From WYZ-LMO2 sp038731605 (GTDB lineage: Archaea; Halobacteriota; Archaeoglobi; Archaeoglobales; Archaeoglobaceae): a stretch of 64,000 nt of DNA. The first letter of the stretch is position 1, and each line of letters begins with the position of its first letter. The DNA is taken from the NCBI GenBank assembly GCA_038731605.1, contig JAVYQP010000001.1:186001-250000 (forward strand). Direction: 5' to 3'. This document shows positions 50,620-59,158 of this stretch, piece by piece. Both the position numbers and the translations under genes were made by a program. The notes beneath the pieces are model-generated. The model saw nothing but the letters and a program-made list of their open reading frames with translations. It ran no database searches and had not been told where the DNA came from.

Positions 50620-51828
50620 ATGAACTTTGAATTCTCGCAGGAGCACAGGATTTTTAGAAGCTCTATCAGAGAGTTTCTTGAAAAAGAAATCGTCCCAATT
50701 GTCGACGAGAAGGAAAGGCGAGGGGGGCTTACGAAGGAAGAGGCGTTGGATCTTTATGCGAAGTTTAAGAAGGTTGGAATAGGATACGACCCGGAGAGCA
50801 TAGAAGTCTATTTCGAGGATCCATTTTACTATGGGATCGCCAGCGAGGAGATCAGCAGGGTGTGGGCGAGCTTAAACGTCGTAATTGGGATGTCTTTTCC
50901 AGTTGTTTTTGTAAACCTCGCATCCGATGAGACGAGAGATGCACTTGGAAAAAGGTTGGAGAAGAACCAGGTCATCGGTTGTTTAGCTGTCACCGAACCC
51001 GAAGCTGGGAGCGATACGTCAACGCTAAAAACCACTGCGGAACTCGACGGGGACGAATACGTGCTGAACGGGACAAAGACTTGGATTAGCAACGCCCCAA
51101 TTGCAGATGTAGCGCTCGTAGCGGCGACGAACAAAGAAACCGGAGCCCAAGAGATGTTCCTCGTGGACAGAGTAAACTCTCCATTCGAGACAAGCGAACT
51201 ACACAAAATCGGATGGCGATGCGCTCCAACAGGCGAGATTTATCTCAAGAACTGTAGGGTTCCGAAGGAGAACGCTCTCAGTGCTATGGTTGCAAAAGCC
51301 TTGAGCGGAGAAGCGAGCATTCCGATTCCAGAGGGTGTGACTAAGCTCTACGGTCACATGTCTCCCCTAAGCGCTATTTTCTGCATGATGCGCTCCGGTA
51401 TGGCGTTGATGGCAACCGGAATTTCGCAGGCGTGTCTTGATGCATCCATAAGCTATGCAAAGGAGAGGAAGCAGTTTGGAAGACCGATAGGGAGATTCCA
51501 GCTGGTTCAGGACATGCTATACAAGATGCTTGCGATAACGGAGTCATCTCGGCTCCTTGCCTATAAGGCTCTTGACCTCGTGACCAAAGGCGACCCAAGG
51601 GCAAGGCTCATGTCTTCGCTTGCAAAGGGCTACGCCTGCGAAGGATGCGTCAAAGTAGCTTACTATGCGATCCAGATCCATGGCGGTCTTGGGCTGAGCG
51701 AGGAGTATCCATTGGAGCGCTACTTCAGGGATGCGAGGATGATGACGATCCCAGACGGGACGACTGAAATTCAAAAGCTAATAGTTGGTAGGGAATTGCT
51801 CGGAAGGGGGTTTTCGGCGTATGTATGA
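50620..51828 (+). CDS. Acyl-CoA dehydrogenase
   Basis: The 402-aa flavoprotein has AVTEPEAGSDTSTLKTTAE (FAD and substrate region), YVLNGTKTWISNAPIADVAL, a helical C-terminal domain with YAKERKQFGRPIGRFQLVQ and IHGGLGLSEEYPLERYFRDARM with the usual catalytic-base region. It introduces the double bond in the first step of beta-oxidation. It overlaps the acyl-CoA synthetase gene by 8 nt. No ETF genes are adjacent. Confidence 0.94.
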   Translation: MNFEFSQEHRIFRSSIREFLEKEIVPIVDEKERRGGLTKEEALDLYAKFKKVGIGYDPESIEVYFEDPFYYGIASEEISRVWASLNVVIGMSFPVVFVNLASDETRDALGKRLEKNQVIGCLAVTEPEAGSDTSTLKTTAELDGDEYVLNGTKTWISNAPIADVALVAATNKETGAQEMFLVDRVNSPFETSELHKIGWRCAPTGEIYLKNCRVPKENALSAMVAKALSGEASIPIPEGVTKLYGHMSPLSAIFCMMRSGMALMATGISQACLDASISYAKERKQFGRPIGRFQLVQDMLYKMLAITESSRLLAYKALDLVTKGDPRARLMSSLAKGYACEGCVKVAYYAIQIHGGLGLSEEYPLERYFRDARMMTIPDGTTEIQKLIVGRELLGRGFSAYV

Positions 51829-53383
51829 GTGGTTTAAAAGCTACTCTGTTATTGGGCTAAGGGAAACGATGGATTTTCCAGAGATCCCGCTTTACCACTT
51901 CTTAGAGAACTCTGCGAAGGAGTTCCCAGACAACATCGGTTGCTCTTTTCTCGAAAAAGAGTTCAGATATTCGGAAATGCTTGAATATACAAACAGGCTT
52001 GCGAGCTATGTTTCGAAATTCGTTGAGAAAGGGGATAGGGTTCTTATAAACCTCCCGAACTGTCCTGAGTTCATAATCGCAGAGAACGCTGTGTTGAAGT
52101 GTGGCGGAATAGCCTCCATAACCAATCCACTCCAAGGAAAAGCTGAAGCAAAGCGCTGTGTTGAGAGAGTGTCTCCTAAGCTTGTTATCTCGACAGAAGT
52201 CGTTTGCGAAGATGTTCCGCATATCGTGGTAGAGCATCGAGAAAAAGACGAGTTCTGGGAAACTATTGAGAGTTCAGAAGCTAAGGAGATCAGAGTTCCT
52301 ATAAATCCAAAAGAGGACGTCGCAGTCATTCTGTTCACAGGCGGAGTGACGGGGTTGCCGAAGGGAGTTATGCTCACCCACTACAACATAACGACGAATG
52401 TGATGCAGGTTTTGCCATGGATACTTGGCGGTGCAGCGGATGCGTTCAAAGCAAACCCTGTGCTGTTGGCGCTTCCGATCTCTCACTCATACGGACATTG
52501 GGCACTGCAGAGCGCCTTGCACTGGGCGATGAACATTATTATGATTCCAGATCCCAGAAATTACGACGATATAGCGGAGAAGGTGAACAAATACAAGCCA
52601 ATAATGGTGGTTGGGGTTCCGAAGCAATACATGAAGCTTCTGAACAAGAACATGGACATTCTTCTTGCTATCTCGGGTTCAGCGCCTTTACCGAAAGCTG
52701 TTGCGGAGAAGTATTCTGAGAAGTATCCAGTTCCGCTTGTCGAGGGTTATGGGCTAACGGAAACCTCTCCAGTTACGCATGTGAACATATTTGCGATTGC
52801 AAGGTTCCTTGGTAGAGACGTTGATGCGAAGCTTGGTTCGATTGGGGTTCCCGTGGTTGGCACGGAGGCTGTGATCGTAAAGGAAGATGGAACACCTGCG
52901 AAGCCTGGAGAAGTGGGGGAGCTTTATATTCGAGGACCACAGGTTATGAAAGGCTATTGGAACGCTGAGAGTCCAGTGACGAGAGACGGGTGGCTCCCGA
53001 CAGGGGATTTGGCGTATATGGATGAGGACGGCTTCTTCTTCATCGTGGGTCGCCTGAAGGAGATGATCAACGTTTCCGGATACAAGGTTTATCCGAGGGT
53101 TGTAGAGGAACTGCTGATGAAACACCCTGCGGTCGAGATCGCAGCGGTCATTGGAGTTCCGAGGGCTGATGGCACGGAGCTCGTTAAGGCTTTTGTGAAG
53201 CTCAAAGATGGTGAAAAAGCAACCCCTGAAGAGCTAATAGCTTTTTGTGCAAAAGAACTGCCAAAATACGCAGTCCCGAGGGAGATAGAGATCCGAGACA
53301 GTTTGCCTATGAACTACGTGCAAAAAGTGCTGAAAAGGTTGCTACTCGAGGAGGAGTTAAGAAAACAAAAGGATCTGCGGTAA
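51821..53383 (+). CDS. AMP-forming acyl-CoA synthetase
   Basis: From ATG 51821 the protein has 520 aa. It has the AMP-binding ILFTGGVTGLPKGVMLTHYN, EGYGLTETSPVTH, GWLPTGDLAYMDEDGF and a C-terminal KMINVSGYKVYPR-like region (LKEMINVSGYKVYPRVVEE). PMNYVQKVLKRLL holds the late catalytic Lys. It activates fatty acids or other carboxylic acids to CoA esters, feeding the adjoining acyl-CoA dehydrogenase. Chain length preference cannot be told. Confidence 0.93.
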   Translation: MYEWFKSYSVIGLRETMDFPEIPLYHFLENSAKEFPDNIGCSFLEKEFRYSEMLEYTNRLASYVSKFVEKGDRVLINLPNCPEFIIAENAVLKCGGIASITNPLQGKAEAKRCVERVSPKLVISTEVVCEDVPHIVVEHREKDEFWETIESSEAKEIRVPINPKEDVAVILFTGGVTGLPKGVMLTHYNITTNVMQVLPWILGGAADAFKANPVLLALPISHSYGHWALQSALHWAMNIIMIPDPRNYDDIAEKVNKYKPIMVVGVPKQYMKLLNKNMDILLAISGSAPLPKAVAEKYSEKYPVPLVEGYGLTETSPVTHVNIFAIARFLGRDVDAKLGSIGVPVVGTEAVIVKEDGTPAKPGEVGELYIRGPQVMKGYWNAESPVTRDGWLPTGDLAYMDEDGFFFIVGRLKEMINVSGYKVYPRVVEELLMKHPAVEIAAVIGVPRADGTELVKAFVKLKDGEKATPEELIAFCAKELPKYAVPREIEIRDSLPMNYVQKVLKRLLLEEELRKQKDLR

Positions 53384-53422
53384 CGAGAAGTTGTGGAGTT
53401 TGCCCGCAGTAAGGGGAAAGAA

Positions 53423-53431
53423 CTTTAAATA
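53423..53431 (+). promoter_or_regulatory. TATA-like element of a small gene and radical SAM gene
   Basis: CTTTAAATA is centred 24 nt before ATG 53451. Confidence 0.55.
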
Positions 53432-53450
53432 GCGTTGCAGAGAAATCACT

Positions 53451-53720
53451 ATGCTCGTAGACTACGCAACGAAGATCCTCGACTCATTTGAAACGCTGAA
53501 GAAAATCCTCGAAAACGAAAATGGTAATCTCGTGATCTACGACGACCCCCTGAAGGTAGTTATAAAGCGGGAGAGGATCGAGTTCTACGTTGGCGGGGAG
53601 TTCCATGGGTTTGTGGACAGAAGTTCAGCGGAGCTCAGCGATCTCGTAAGCGTGGAAGCGGAGATGTGGCTCAAGGCTTTGGCGAATTTGCACTTCAAGA
53701 GGTTCAGCCTGAGGAAGTGA
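53451..53720 (+). CDS. Small protein of unknown function upstream of radical SAM gene
   Basis: The 89-aa protein has a helical N-terminus (ATKILDSFETLKKILENENG), two strands (LKVVIKRERIEFYVGGEFHG) and a helical end. There are no cysteines or membrane segments. One base separates it from the radical SAM gene, so they are coexpressed; a partner or substrate role is possible. No family was recognised. Confidence 0.65.
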   Translation: MLVDYATKILDSFETLKKILENENGNLVIYDDPLKVVIKRERIEFYVGGEFHGFVDRSSAELSDLVSVEAEMWLKALANLHFKRFSLRK

Positions 53721-53721
53721 T

Positions 53722-54621
53722 ATGGAGTTCCCACCTTTTCGCCCACCGAGCGAAGCTTTCAGCTACTTGATTCGAGTCGTTCGAGGTTGCAACTGGAACA
53801 GATGCGCATTCTGTTCGATGTATAAAAACGTGAAATTCGAGCAAAGACCAAAGGAAGAGATACTGAAGGACATCGACGAAATTCCGAAATTCTTTCCGAG
53901 ATCGAAATCCGCCTTTCTCGGCGATTCGAATCCTTTGATCCACAAGGACATCGTGGAGATCGTTCGATATCTGAAAACCAGAAGACCCGAGGTTGAAAGG
54001 ATAACAGCGTATGCAAGAATTAAAACGATCGCGAACATGCCAGAAGAGAAGCTCAGGGAGCTGAAATCCGCCGGGCTTACGAGACTGCACATGGGGCTCG
54101 AAAGCGGTGACGACGAAGTCTTGAAAAAGGTTAGTAAAGGAATTACGGCGAAGGATGCGATCGAAGCTGGGAAAAAGGCTGGAAAGTTCTTTGAAACTAC
54201 TTACTACGTGATCACGGGTCTTGGTGGTGTTGAGAGAAGCAAAGAACATGCGGAGAAAACTGCTGAGGTTATAAACGAAGCGAAGCCAACGTTTGTTAGG
54301 GTAAGGAATCTCACGATAACGAATCCAGAGATGCGGGGAATTTTGGAGCCTTTGAATGCCGAGCAACAGCTCGAAGAACTGCGAAACCTCGTTTCGGGGA
54401 TAAAAGTCGACACTTACTTCACTTGCGACCACGTTTCCAATTACATCTTCACAGATCGTGGCGTGATCTTCACAGGAGTCCACGGGAGACTTCCTGAGGA
54501 GAAGGAGGAGATGCTGAGGCTCATCGAGGACACGCTAGAAACCGTAAAAGCTCTTAGAAAAGCTGGAGTGAAGATTTTGACAAGTGACGACATGTTTAGG
54601 CTTGGTTTAACGACGCTGTAG
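53722..54621 (+). CDS. Radical SAM protein with C-x4-C-x2-C motif
   Basis: The 299-aa protein has IRVVRGCNWNRCAFCSMYKNV near residues 18-38, where the cluster cysteines are spaced C-x4-C-x2-C. AFLGDSNPLIHK and TRLHMGLESGDDEVLKKVSKG follow, as in Elp3/HemN-like TIM-barrel members. There is no extra Cys-rich domain. Function is unknown. It follows a small unknown gene by one base. Confidence 0.82.
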   Translation: MEFPPFRPPSEAFSYLIRVVRGCNWNRCAFCSMYKNVKFEQRPKEEILKDIDEIPKFFPRSKSAFLGDSNPLIHKDIVEIVRYLKTRRPEVERITAYARIKTIANMPEEKLRELKSAGLTRLHMGLESGDDEVLKKVSKGITAKDAIEAGKKAGKFFETTYYVITGLGGVERSKEHAEKTAEVINEAKPTFVRVRNLTITNPEMRGILEPLNAEQQLEELRNLVSGIKVDTYFTCDHVSNYIFTDRGVIFTGVHGRLPEEKEEMLRLIEDTLETVKALRKAGVKILTSDDMFRLGLTTL

Positions 54622-54705
54622 CATAGACACAACTTAAGTAAAGATAATGCTAAACTTGAGCAAGAACGCAAGCTTAAAATAGTTGTGTGTTTAAAGATCT
54701 TAACT

Positions 54706-55218
54706 GTGAAAGCACTGATGAAAGGCGAAGAGCTAATCGCCGAACTCGTCTCGAGGGTTGCGGGAGAAATTGGAGCAATTCTTTATTCCCTTGGCATAAA
54801 AAACGAGTTCACAGACGATCAGTTAGCCCTTGAGCTTGGCATCGAGATCAACGAGATAAGGAGAGCTTTGTTCGCAATGTATGAAATTGGTCTCGCCGAA
54901 TACAGGAGGAAAAAAGACGATGAGACCGGATGGATGGAATACTACTGGAAGATAAGATACGACAAAGCGAAGCTCGTGCTTCGTAGAGAGCTTGAAAAAA
55001 CGAAGGAGAAGCTCAAGAAAAAGCTCGAAAACGAGAGCGAGGCAATCTACTACATTTGCCCGAACATGTGCGTCAAAGTTAGCTACGATGATGCGATTGC
55101 GATGAACTTCCTATGCCCCAAGTGTGGATCGAGAATCGAGTTCTTAGACAGCAGTTGTGCGATCGAGAAAATCAAGGAGGAGATCGAGAACATCGATAAA
55201 ATTTTAGCAACTCTTTGA
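54706..55218 (+). CDS. tfe: Transcription factor E (TFE alpha)
   Basis: About 170 aa from GTG 54706. The N-terminal winged helix (GIKNEFTDDQLALELGIEINE) is followed by a helical linker and a zinc ribbon (ICPNMCVKVSYDDA, then FLCPKCGSRI). TFE is the homologue of TFIIE-alpha and assists promoter opening. A TATA-like CTTAAAATAG is about 28 nt before the GTG; ATG 54718 is an alternative start. The end overlaps the convergent rrp42 gene by 15 nt. Confidence 0.92.
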   Translation: MKALMKGEELIAELVSRVAGEIGAILYSLGIKNEFTDDQLALELGIEINEIRRALFAMYEIGLAEYRRKKDDETGWMEYYWKIRYDKAKLVLRRELEKTKEKLKKKLENESEAIYYICPNMCVKVSYDDAIAMNFLCPKCGSRIEFLDSSCAIEKIKEEIENIDKILATL

Positions 55219-55998
55219 ACACTGCCTGAGGATTTCTTCCCTTATCTTTCTTCCGGCAACTATACTCTTATCGAGCAACTCTTCGAAGAGGGCTTCGCTT
55301 AGCAAGTAGTCCCCGCTTTTCTGGATCGCAACAACTTCGTCGTTTTTGTTGACGCTTATCGTGATCGTTCTCTCGCCAACGCTCATCTCGTCTCTCGAAG
55401 GATCGATCAGAAACTTGTCGCCTACGATCAGCGACGTGACGCTCACAGGAACATCGTTCACTGGCAAATCGAAGTCTTCACCAACCCCAAATCTGCTCGC
55501 TGGAACCTTAGTGTTCATGAGGGCGCAGATCGAAGCTATCGCCGAGGCGTCGAGCAAATTCCCATCGTCGTCGAGCGCATGGATGTCGACGAAGACGATC
55601 CAAACCTTCTTCCCCTCTTCGATGCAGAGCTTTGAAAGATCGACCGCTTCGCTCTCCCTTATTCCACGATCGACAACCCTCGCAAGTTCTACGGAATTCT
55701 CATCTGGCGGTCCTGGCTCGAAAGTTGGCGAAGCCAAGGGAACGAGTTCGGCGTTTACAATTATTACCCCTTTGTCTGGTGTGTCTGGAAATGGCTCCCC
55801 GGGTTGCATCTTTATACCGACAACGACCTGCGTGTTTCCGAGTTTGACGAGCGCAGATCCTTCTGCCTTCTCAATTACCCCTGTCTTTATCTCGATCTTT
55901 CTGAACTCGTCGACCTTCCTACCGTCTATTCTCTCCCCTTCTCTGAGCTTCGAGAGAACGTAGTCTTTCTTAACCTCAGAAAGCACATCTTCACTCAT
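55204..55998 (-). CDS. rrp42: Exosome subunit Rrp42
   Basis: The 264-aa RNase PH-fold protein has the order seen in Rrp42: RIDGRKVDEFRKIEIKTG, VKLGNTQVVVGIKMQPGEP, VVDRGIRESEAVDLSKL and SVTSLIVGDKFLIDPSRDE. It has no catalytic site of its own and pairs with Rrp41 in the hexameric ring. It is the last gene of the exosome-proteasome operon and overlaps rrp41 by 8 nt. Confidence 0.96.
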   Translation of the reverse strand: MSEDVLSEVKKDYVLSKLREGERIDGRKVDEFRKIEIKTGVIEKAEGSALVKLGNTQVVVGIKMQPGEPFPDTPDKGVIIVNAELVPLASPTFEPGPPDENSVELARVVDRGIRESEAVDLSKLCIEEGKKVWIVFVDIHALDDDGNLLDASAIASICALMNTKVPASRFGVGEDFDLPVNDVPVSVTSLIVGDKFLIDPSRDEMSVGERTITISVNKNDEVVAIQKSGDYLLSEALFEELLDKSIVAGRKIREEILRQCSKSC

Positions 55999-56725
55999 TT
56001 TCTTCCTCCTCTAAGAACTTCTTCATTATCGCCTCTCTTTGGAGCTTGTATATCTCCATCGCCCCCTTCTTTGCGAGCTTTATCGCCTCTTTTATCTCCT
56101 CTTTGCTCATTCTGCCATCCATCTGGAGCAAGGCTATCGACTCTATCTTACCCCCACGGATTAGGAACGCAAAGGGCATGTCCGCTTCGCCAAAGTTATC
56201 TTCTTCCTTCATTGGATCAAGCACCAGCGTTCCGTCAACCTTTGCAACCGCTACCGAGGTTAGAATCCCTTTCATTGGAATTCCCGCATCAACCAAAGCG
56301 ACGCTCGCAGCGTTGATGCACGCAGTCCTACTCCCAGCGTCCGCCTGAAGAACTTCTACAAAGATGTCTATGACGCTCCTTGGAAAGAGCTCTTTCATTA
56401 TAACCGCCTCAAAAGCCTCTTTACTGACCTTCGAGATCTCGACGCTCCTCCTGTCTGGTCCTGGGCGTTTGCGCTCTTCAACGCTGAATGGAGCCATGTT
56501 GTAGCGGTATCTTATCACCGCTTTCGTCGGATCTTGAATATGCCTCGGATGCGCTTCCCTTGGTCCGTAAACCGCTGCGACAACCTTATTCTTGCCCATT
56601 TCTAAGTAGCAAGAGCCGTCCGCTCTTTTCAAGAAGTCAGCCTCGATCCTTATCGGTCTGAGCTCGTCCGCTTTTCTACCGTCAAGCCTTCTGCCATCGA
56701 CTATGAGCTTTTCAGGTTTGAGCAT
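55991..56725 (-). CDS. rrp41: Exosome catalytic subunit Rrp41
   Basis: The 244-aa RNase PH-fold protein has RLDGRKADELRPIRIEADFL, KVVAAVYGPREAHPRH, the RNA and phosphate site region RRSVEISKVSKEAFEAVI, ADAGSRTACINAASVAL and ADMPFAFLIRGGK. It is the phosphorolytic 3'-5' exonuclease of the archaeal exosome. It overlaps rrp4 by 14 nt and rrp42 by 8 nt. Confidence 0.96.
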   Translation of the reverse strand: MLKPEKLIVDGRRLDGRKADELRPIRIEADFLKRADGSCYLEMGKNKVVAAVYGPREAHPRHIQDPTKAVIRYRYNMAPFSVEERKRPGPDRRSVEISKVSKEAFEAVIMKELFPRSVIDIFVEVLQADAGSRTACINAASVALVDAGIPMKGILTSVAVAKVDGTLVLDPMKEEDNFGEADMPFAFLIRGGKIESIALLQMDGRMSKEEIKEAIKLAKKGAMEIYKLQREAIMKKFLEEEENE

Positions 56726-57377
56726 TTTTCCTCCTCCTTATGAATTCCGCTACTCTATCGGTTAAACCCTCAGTATGGGCTTCTTCTTCGATCAAATAAA
56801 TAACCTCCTCTGCGAGTGAAACCTTTTTTCTATCGCCGTTGAGCCATATCAGCCCGTTTTGACCCACGACTATTTGAACATCAAGCTCGCTCTTTATGAG
56901 CTTGATCATACTCCCCTTTTTTCCTATAACCCTCGGAACCCTTGCGGGATTTATTGCGACGATCCTCCCAAACCTTATCGCCCTGCAGATCTTATCCTTC
57001 ATCGTAACCGTCACTCTCATCCTTGGATCTATGTTCACGACTTTCGCTATCACCGCATCGCCCATGTCGAGCACGTCGTTGATCTTTTTCCCTGGCTTAG
57101 TCTCTGGATTCTCTGCCATCGGTAAGAAAGCTTGGTATGGGGAGTTTATGTCTAAAGTCCAGCCATTCGCAGACACTTCCCTGACTATCCCTATTATCGT
57201 GTCCCCAACCGATGGCACATACTTGCCCTTGAGCGGTATTACCCTGATCGAGTTATCCGTCTCATCAAAAAGTCCGAGGATTTTGGCGTAAACTTTGTCC
57301 CCCTCGACGTAGGTGCCGTAGCCGGCAACTTTCGGATTGCTTGAGAGAAAATCCCCCGGGAGAACGATGCGCCTCAT
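56712..57377 (-). CDS. rrp4: Exosome RNA-binding subunit Rrp4
   Basis: The 221-aa protein has an N-terminal domain (RRIVLPGDFL), an S1 domain (about 65-140; GDTIIGIVREVSANGWTLDI) and a KH domain (PRVIGKKGSMIKLIKSELD). It caps the exosome ring and feeds in RNA. It overlaps SBDS by 4 nt and rrp41 by 14 nt. Confidence 0.96.
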   Translation of the reverse strand: MRRIVLPGDFLSSNPKVAGYGTYVEGDKVYAKILGLFDETDNSIRVIPLKGKYVPSVGDTIIGIVREVSANGWTLDINSPYQAFLPMAENPETKPGKKINDVLDMGDAVIAKVVNIDPRMRVTVTMKDKICRAIRFGRIVAINPARVPRVIGKKGSMIKLIKSELDVQIVVGQNGLIWLNGDRKKVSLAEEVIYLIEEEAHTEGLTDRVAEFIRRRKNAQT

Positions 57378-58078
57378 CCTACTCTCCTCAAGATCTTCGT
57401 CAAAGCCTCGCCCTTCGTCGTCCTTCCAAGCAAGTCCATGAGGTCACCATACATTCCCGCAGGGATCTTCATGACGCATATCCAGCTTCCGTCTTTTTGC
57501 CACTCCTCCTTCGTTACACCGCCGAAGTTGTAAAGCGCAGAGATCGCTTTTCCAACATATTCCGCAGGGATTTTTATTGCAATCTCTATCTCTTCGAACT
57601 TAAGTGGTAGAATTGGTTTCAGAGCCTTGACTATGTCCTTTATCTGCGCTTCGACGGATTTGAAGATATCTATGTGCACCCTTGCCTCTTCAAGAGCCCT
57701 TTCGATTCTTGCAGGCGGATGTGGTGTGTTCGTTCTCGGATCTATTGCGTTTTTGCTGATAAACGTGATTATCTGCCTCTTCTTTGCTTCGAGCATTTCT
57801 TTTCTCTGCTCTGCTGTGATCTGGACCTCTCCCTCGAGAATTATCTTCCTCGCTATCTCACGTATGTCCGTGGTGCCGAAGTTCTTCTGCAGTTCCTCGG
57901 CGGGAACTCTTTCCCCCTTCTTTGCGTTCTTGAAAACCTCCTCGACAGCTAAGAGGTCGTCGAAGTTCACTTCTTTTCCTTCCTTTAGATCCCTCGCAAG
58001 GTAGGGGTCGACTAAGATCTCAAAATCGGTTCCGCCTTTTCGGAGTTTTGCAATTACAGCTTTCTCGAGGGATACCAT
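57374..58078 (-). CDS. SBDS ribosome maturation protein (Sdo1)
   Basis: The 234-aa protein has the SBDS three-domain layout: VIAKLRKGGTDFEILVDPYL (domain I), a helical centre with NAIDPRTNTPHPPARIERAL, and a ferredoxin-like end (EIAIKIPAEYVGKAISALY). It helps release the anti-association factor aIF6 from the large ribosomal subunit. It lies one base downstream of psmA in the operon. Confidence 0.96.
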   Translation of the reverse strand: MVSLEKAVIAKLRKGGTDFEILVDPYLARDLKEGKEVNFDDLLAVEEVFKNAKKGERVPAEELQKNFGTTDIREIARKIILEGEVQITAEQRKEMLEAKKRQIITFISKNAIDPRTNTPHPPARIERALEEARVHIDIFKSVEAQIKDIVKALKPILPLKFEEIEIAIKIPAEYVGKAISALYNFGGVTKEEWQKDGSWICVMKIPAGMYGDLMDLLGRTTKGEALTKILRRVG

Positions 58079-58079
58079 A

Positions 58080-58820
58080 CTACTTCTTCAGCTCTGCCCT
58101 TATCCTTTCGTTCGCCTTCTCGACAAAGCTCCTCAGCTCCTCTACGCTCATTTCCTTGTAGACTTTCTCGGCGGTCTTAACGTATCCTACTTCGACGTTC
58201 TCAGCCTGAATTTCGCTCTCGATGCTCTTCCCCATTGCAACCAGCGCCAAGATCAAAGCCTCCTCAAAGCTCATGTCGTCGCGATACTCTTTTTCGAAGA
58301 ACTCCATCACCGCACTTCTTCCCATTCCTATGGCTGTCGCTTTGTATTCAAGCAATGCACCACTTGGGTCTGTCTCGTAGAGCTTTGGAACCGCATCCAC
58401 ACCTGCGATGAGCAACGAAACGCCAAATGGACGAACTCCGCCGAATTGTGTGAACTGCTGTTTGAAATCGCAAATCTTTTTTGCAAGCTCCTTGACCGTT
58501 ATCGGCTCCTCGAACGTTAGCCTGTTTATCTGTGCTTCAATCCTCGCACGCTCGATGAGAACTCTTGCATCCGCAACCAATCCAGAGGTTGCAGCGCATA
58601 TGTGCTCGTCGATCTTGTAGATCTTCTCTATGGTGTCCGCTTCGAGCAGTCTGGAGCCAACTCTTTTGTCCGCAACCAAGATCACTCCTTCCTTAACCTT
58701 TATCCCTATGGCAGTCGCCCCTCTTTTTACCGCTTCTCTCGCATACTCCACTTGGAACAACCTTCCGTCAGGGCTGAAAACCGTAATAGCCCTGTCGTAA
58801 CCCATCTGGGGGAGATTCAC
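58080..58820 (-). CDS. psmA: Proteasome alpha subunit
   Basis: From GTG 58820 the protein has 246 aa, starting NLPQMGYDRAITVFSPDGRLFQVEYAREAV, the standard alpha-subunit helix H0 and YDR motif. RGATAIGIKVKEGVILVADKR and GGVRPFGVSLLIAGVD follow. GTG overlaps the rnp2 stop (GTGA), and an upstream start at 58847 is not needed. It forms the outer rings and gate of the 20S proteasome; the beta subunit is not in the window. Confidence 0.96.
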   Translation of the reverse strand: MNLPQMGYDRAITVFSPDGRLFQVEYAREAVKRGATAIGIKVKEGVILVADKRVGSRLLEADTIEKIYKIDEHICAATSGLVADARVLIERARIEAQINRLTFEEPITVKELAKKICDFKQQFTQFGGVRPFGVSLLIAGVDAVPKLYETDPSGALLEYKATAIGMGRSAVMEFFEKEYRDDMSFEEALILALVAMGKSIESEIQAENVEVGYVKTAEKVYKEMSVEELRSFVEKANERIRAELKK

Positions 58821-59149
58821 GATACCACCTCCAACCTCTTTCTGCACTTTTTGATCGTTCCGCTAATTCCGAGTGTGATTAAAGCGACATCCATTTCCCC
58901 GAGCTTATCTATGAGCGTTGTCGCAATCATAACTTTTTCCAGAGCCTCGAGTTTGCACGAAATTATTCCCTTATTCCCATCAAATTCTTCAAGCTTCAAT
59001 CCAGCGTCCAACGCTTCGACTTCTCCAAACAACGAGATCAGATTTTTCATCATCGCATCCCACAGCATCTTTTCACTTACGCTACCCTCAGCTATAATCC
59101 TGAAGGCAATATATCTTTTTCTACTCCTCATCGAGGGTGGTAGCTTCAT
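58817..59149 (-). CDS. rnp2: RNase P protein component 2 (Pop5 homologue)
   Basis: The 110-aa protein starts LPPSMRSRKRYIAFRIIAEG, then EKMLWDAMMKNLISLFGE, and has TTLIDKLGEMDVALITLGISG, the Pop5/Rpp14 fold signature. It binds RNase P RNA with the Rpp30 homologue, which is not in this window. It lies 9 nt after the SepCysS stop and overlaps psmA by 4 nt. Confidence 0.92.
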   Translation of the reverse strand: MKLPPSMRSRKRYIAFRIIAEGSVSEKMLWDAMMKNLISLFGEVEALDAGLKLEEFDGNKGIISCKLEALEKVMIATTLIDKLGEMDVALITLGISGTIKKCRKRLEVVS

Positions 59150-59158
59150 AACAAATCC

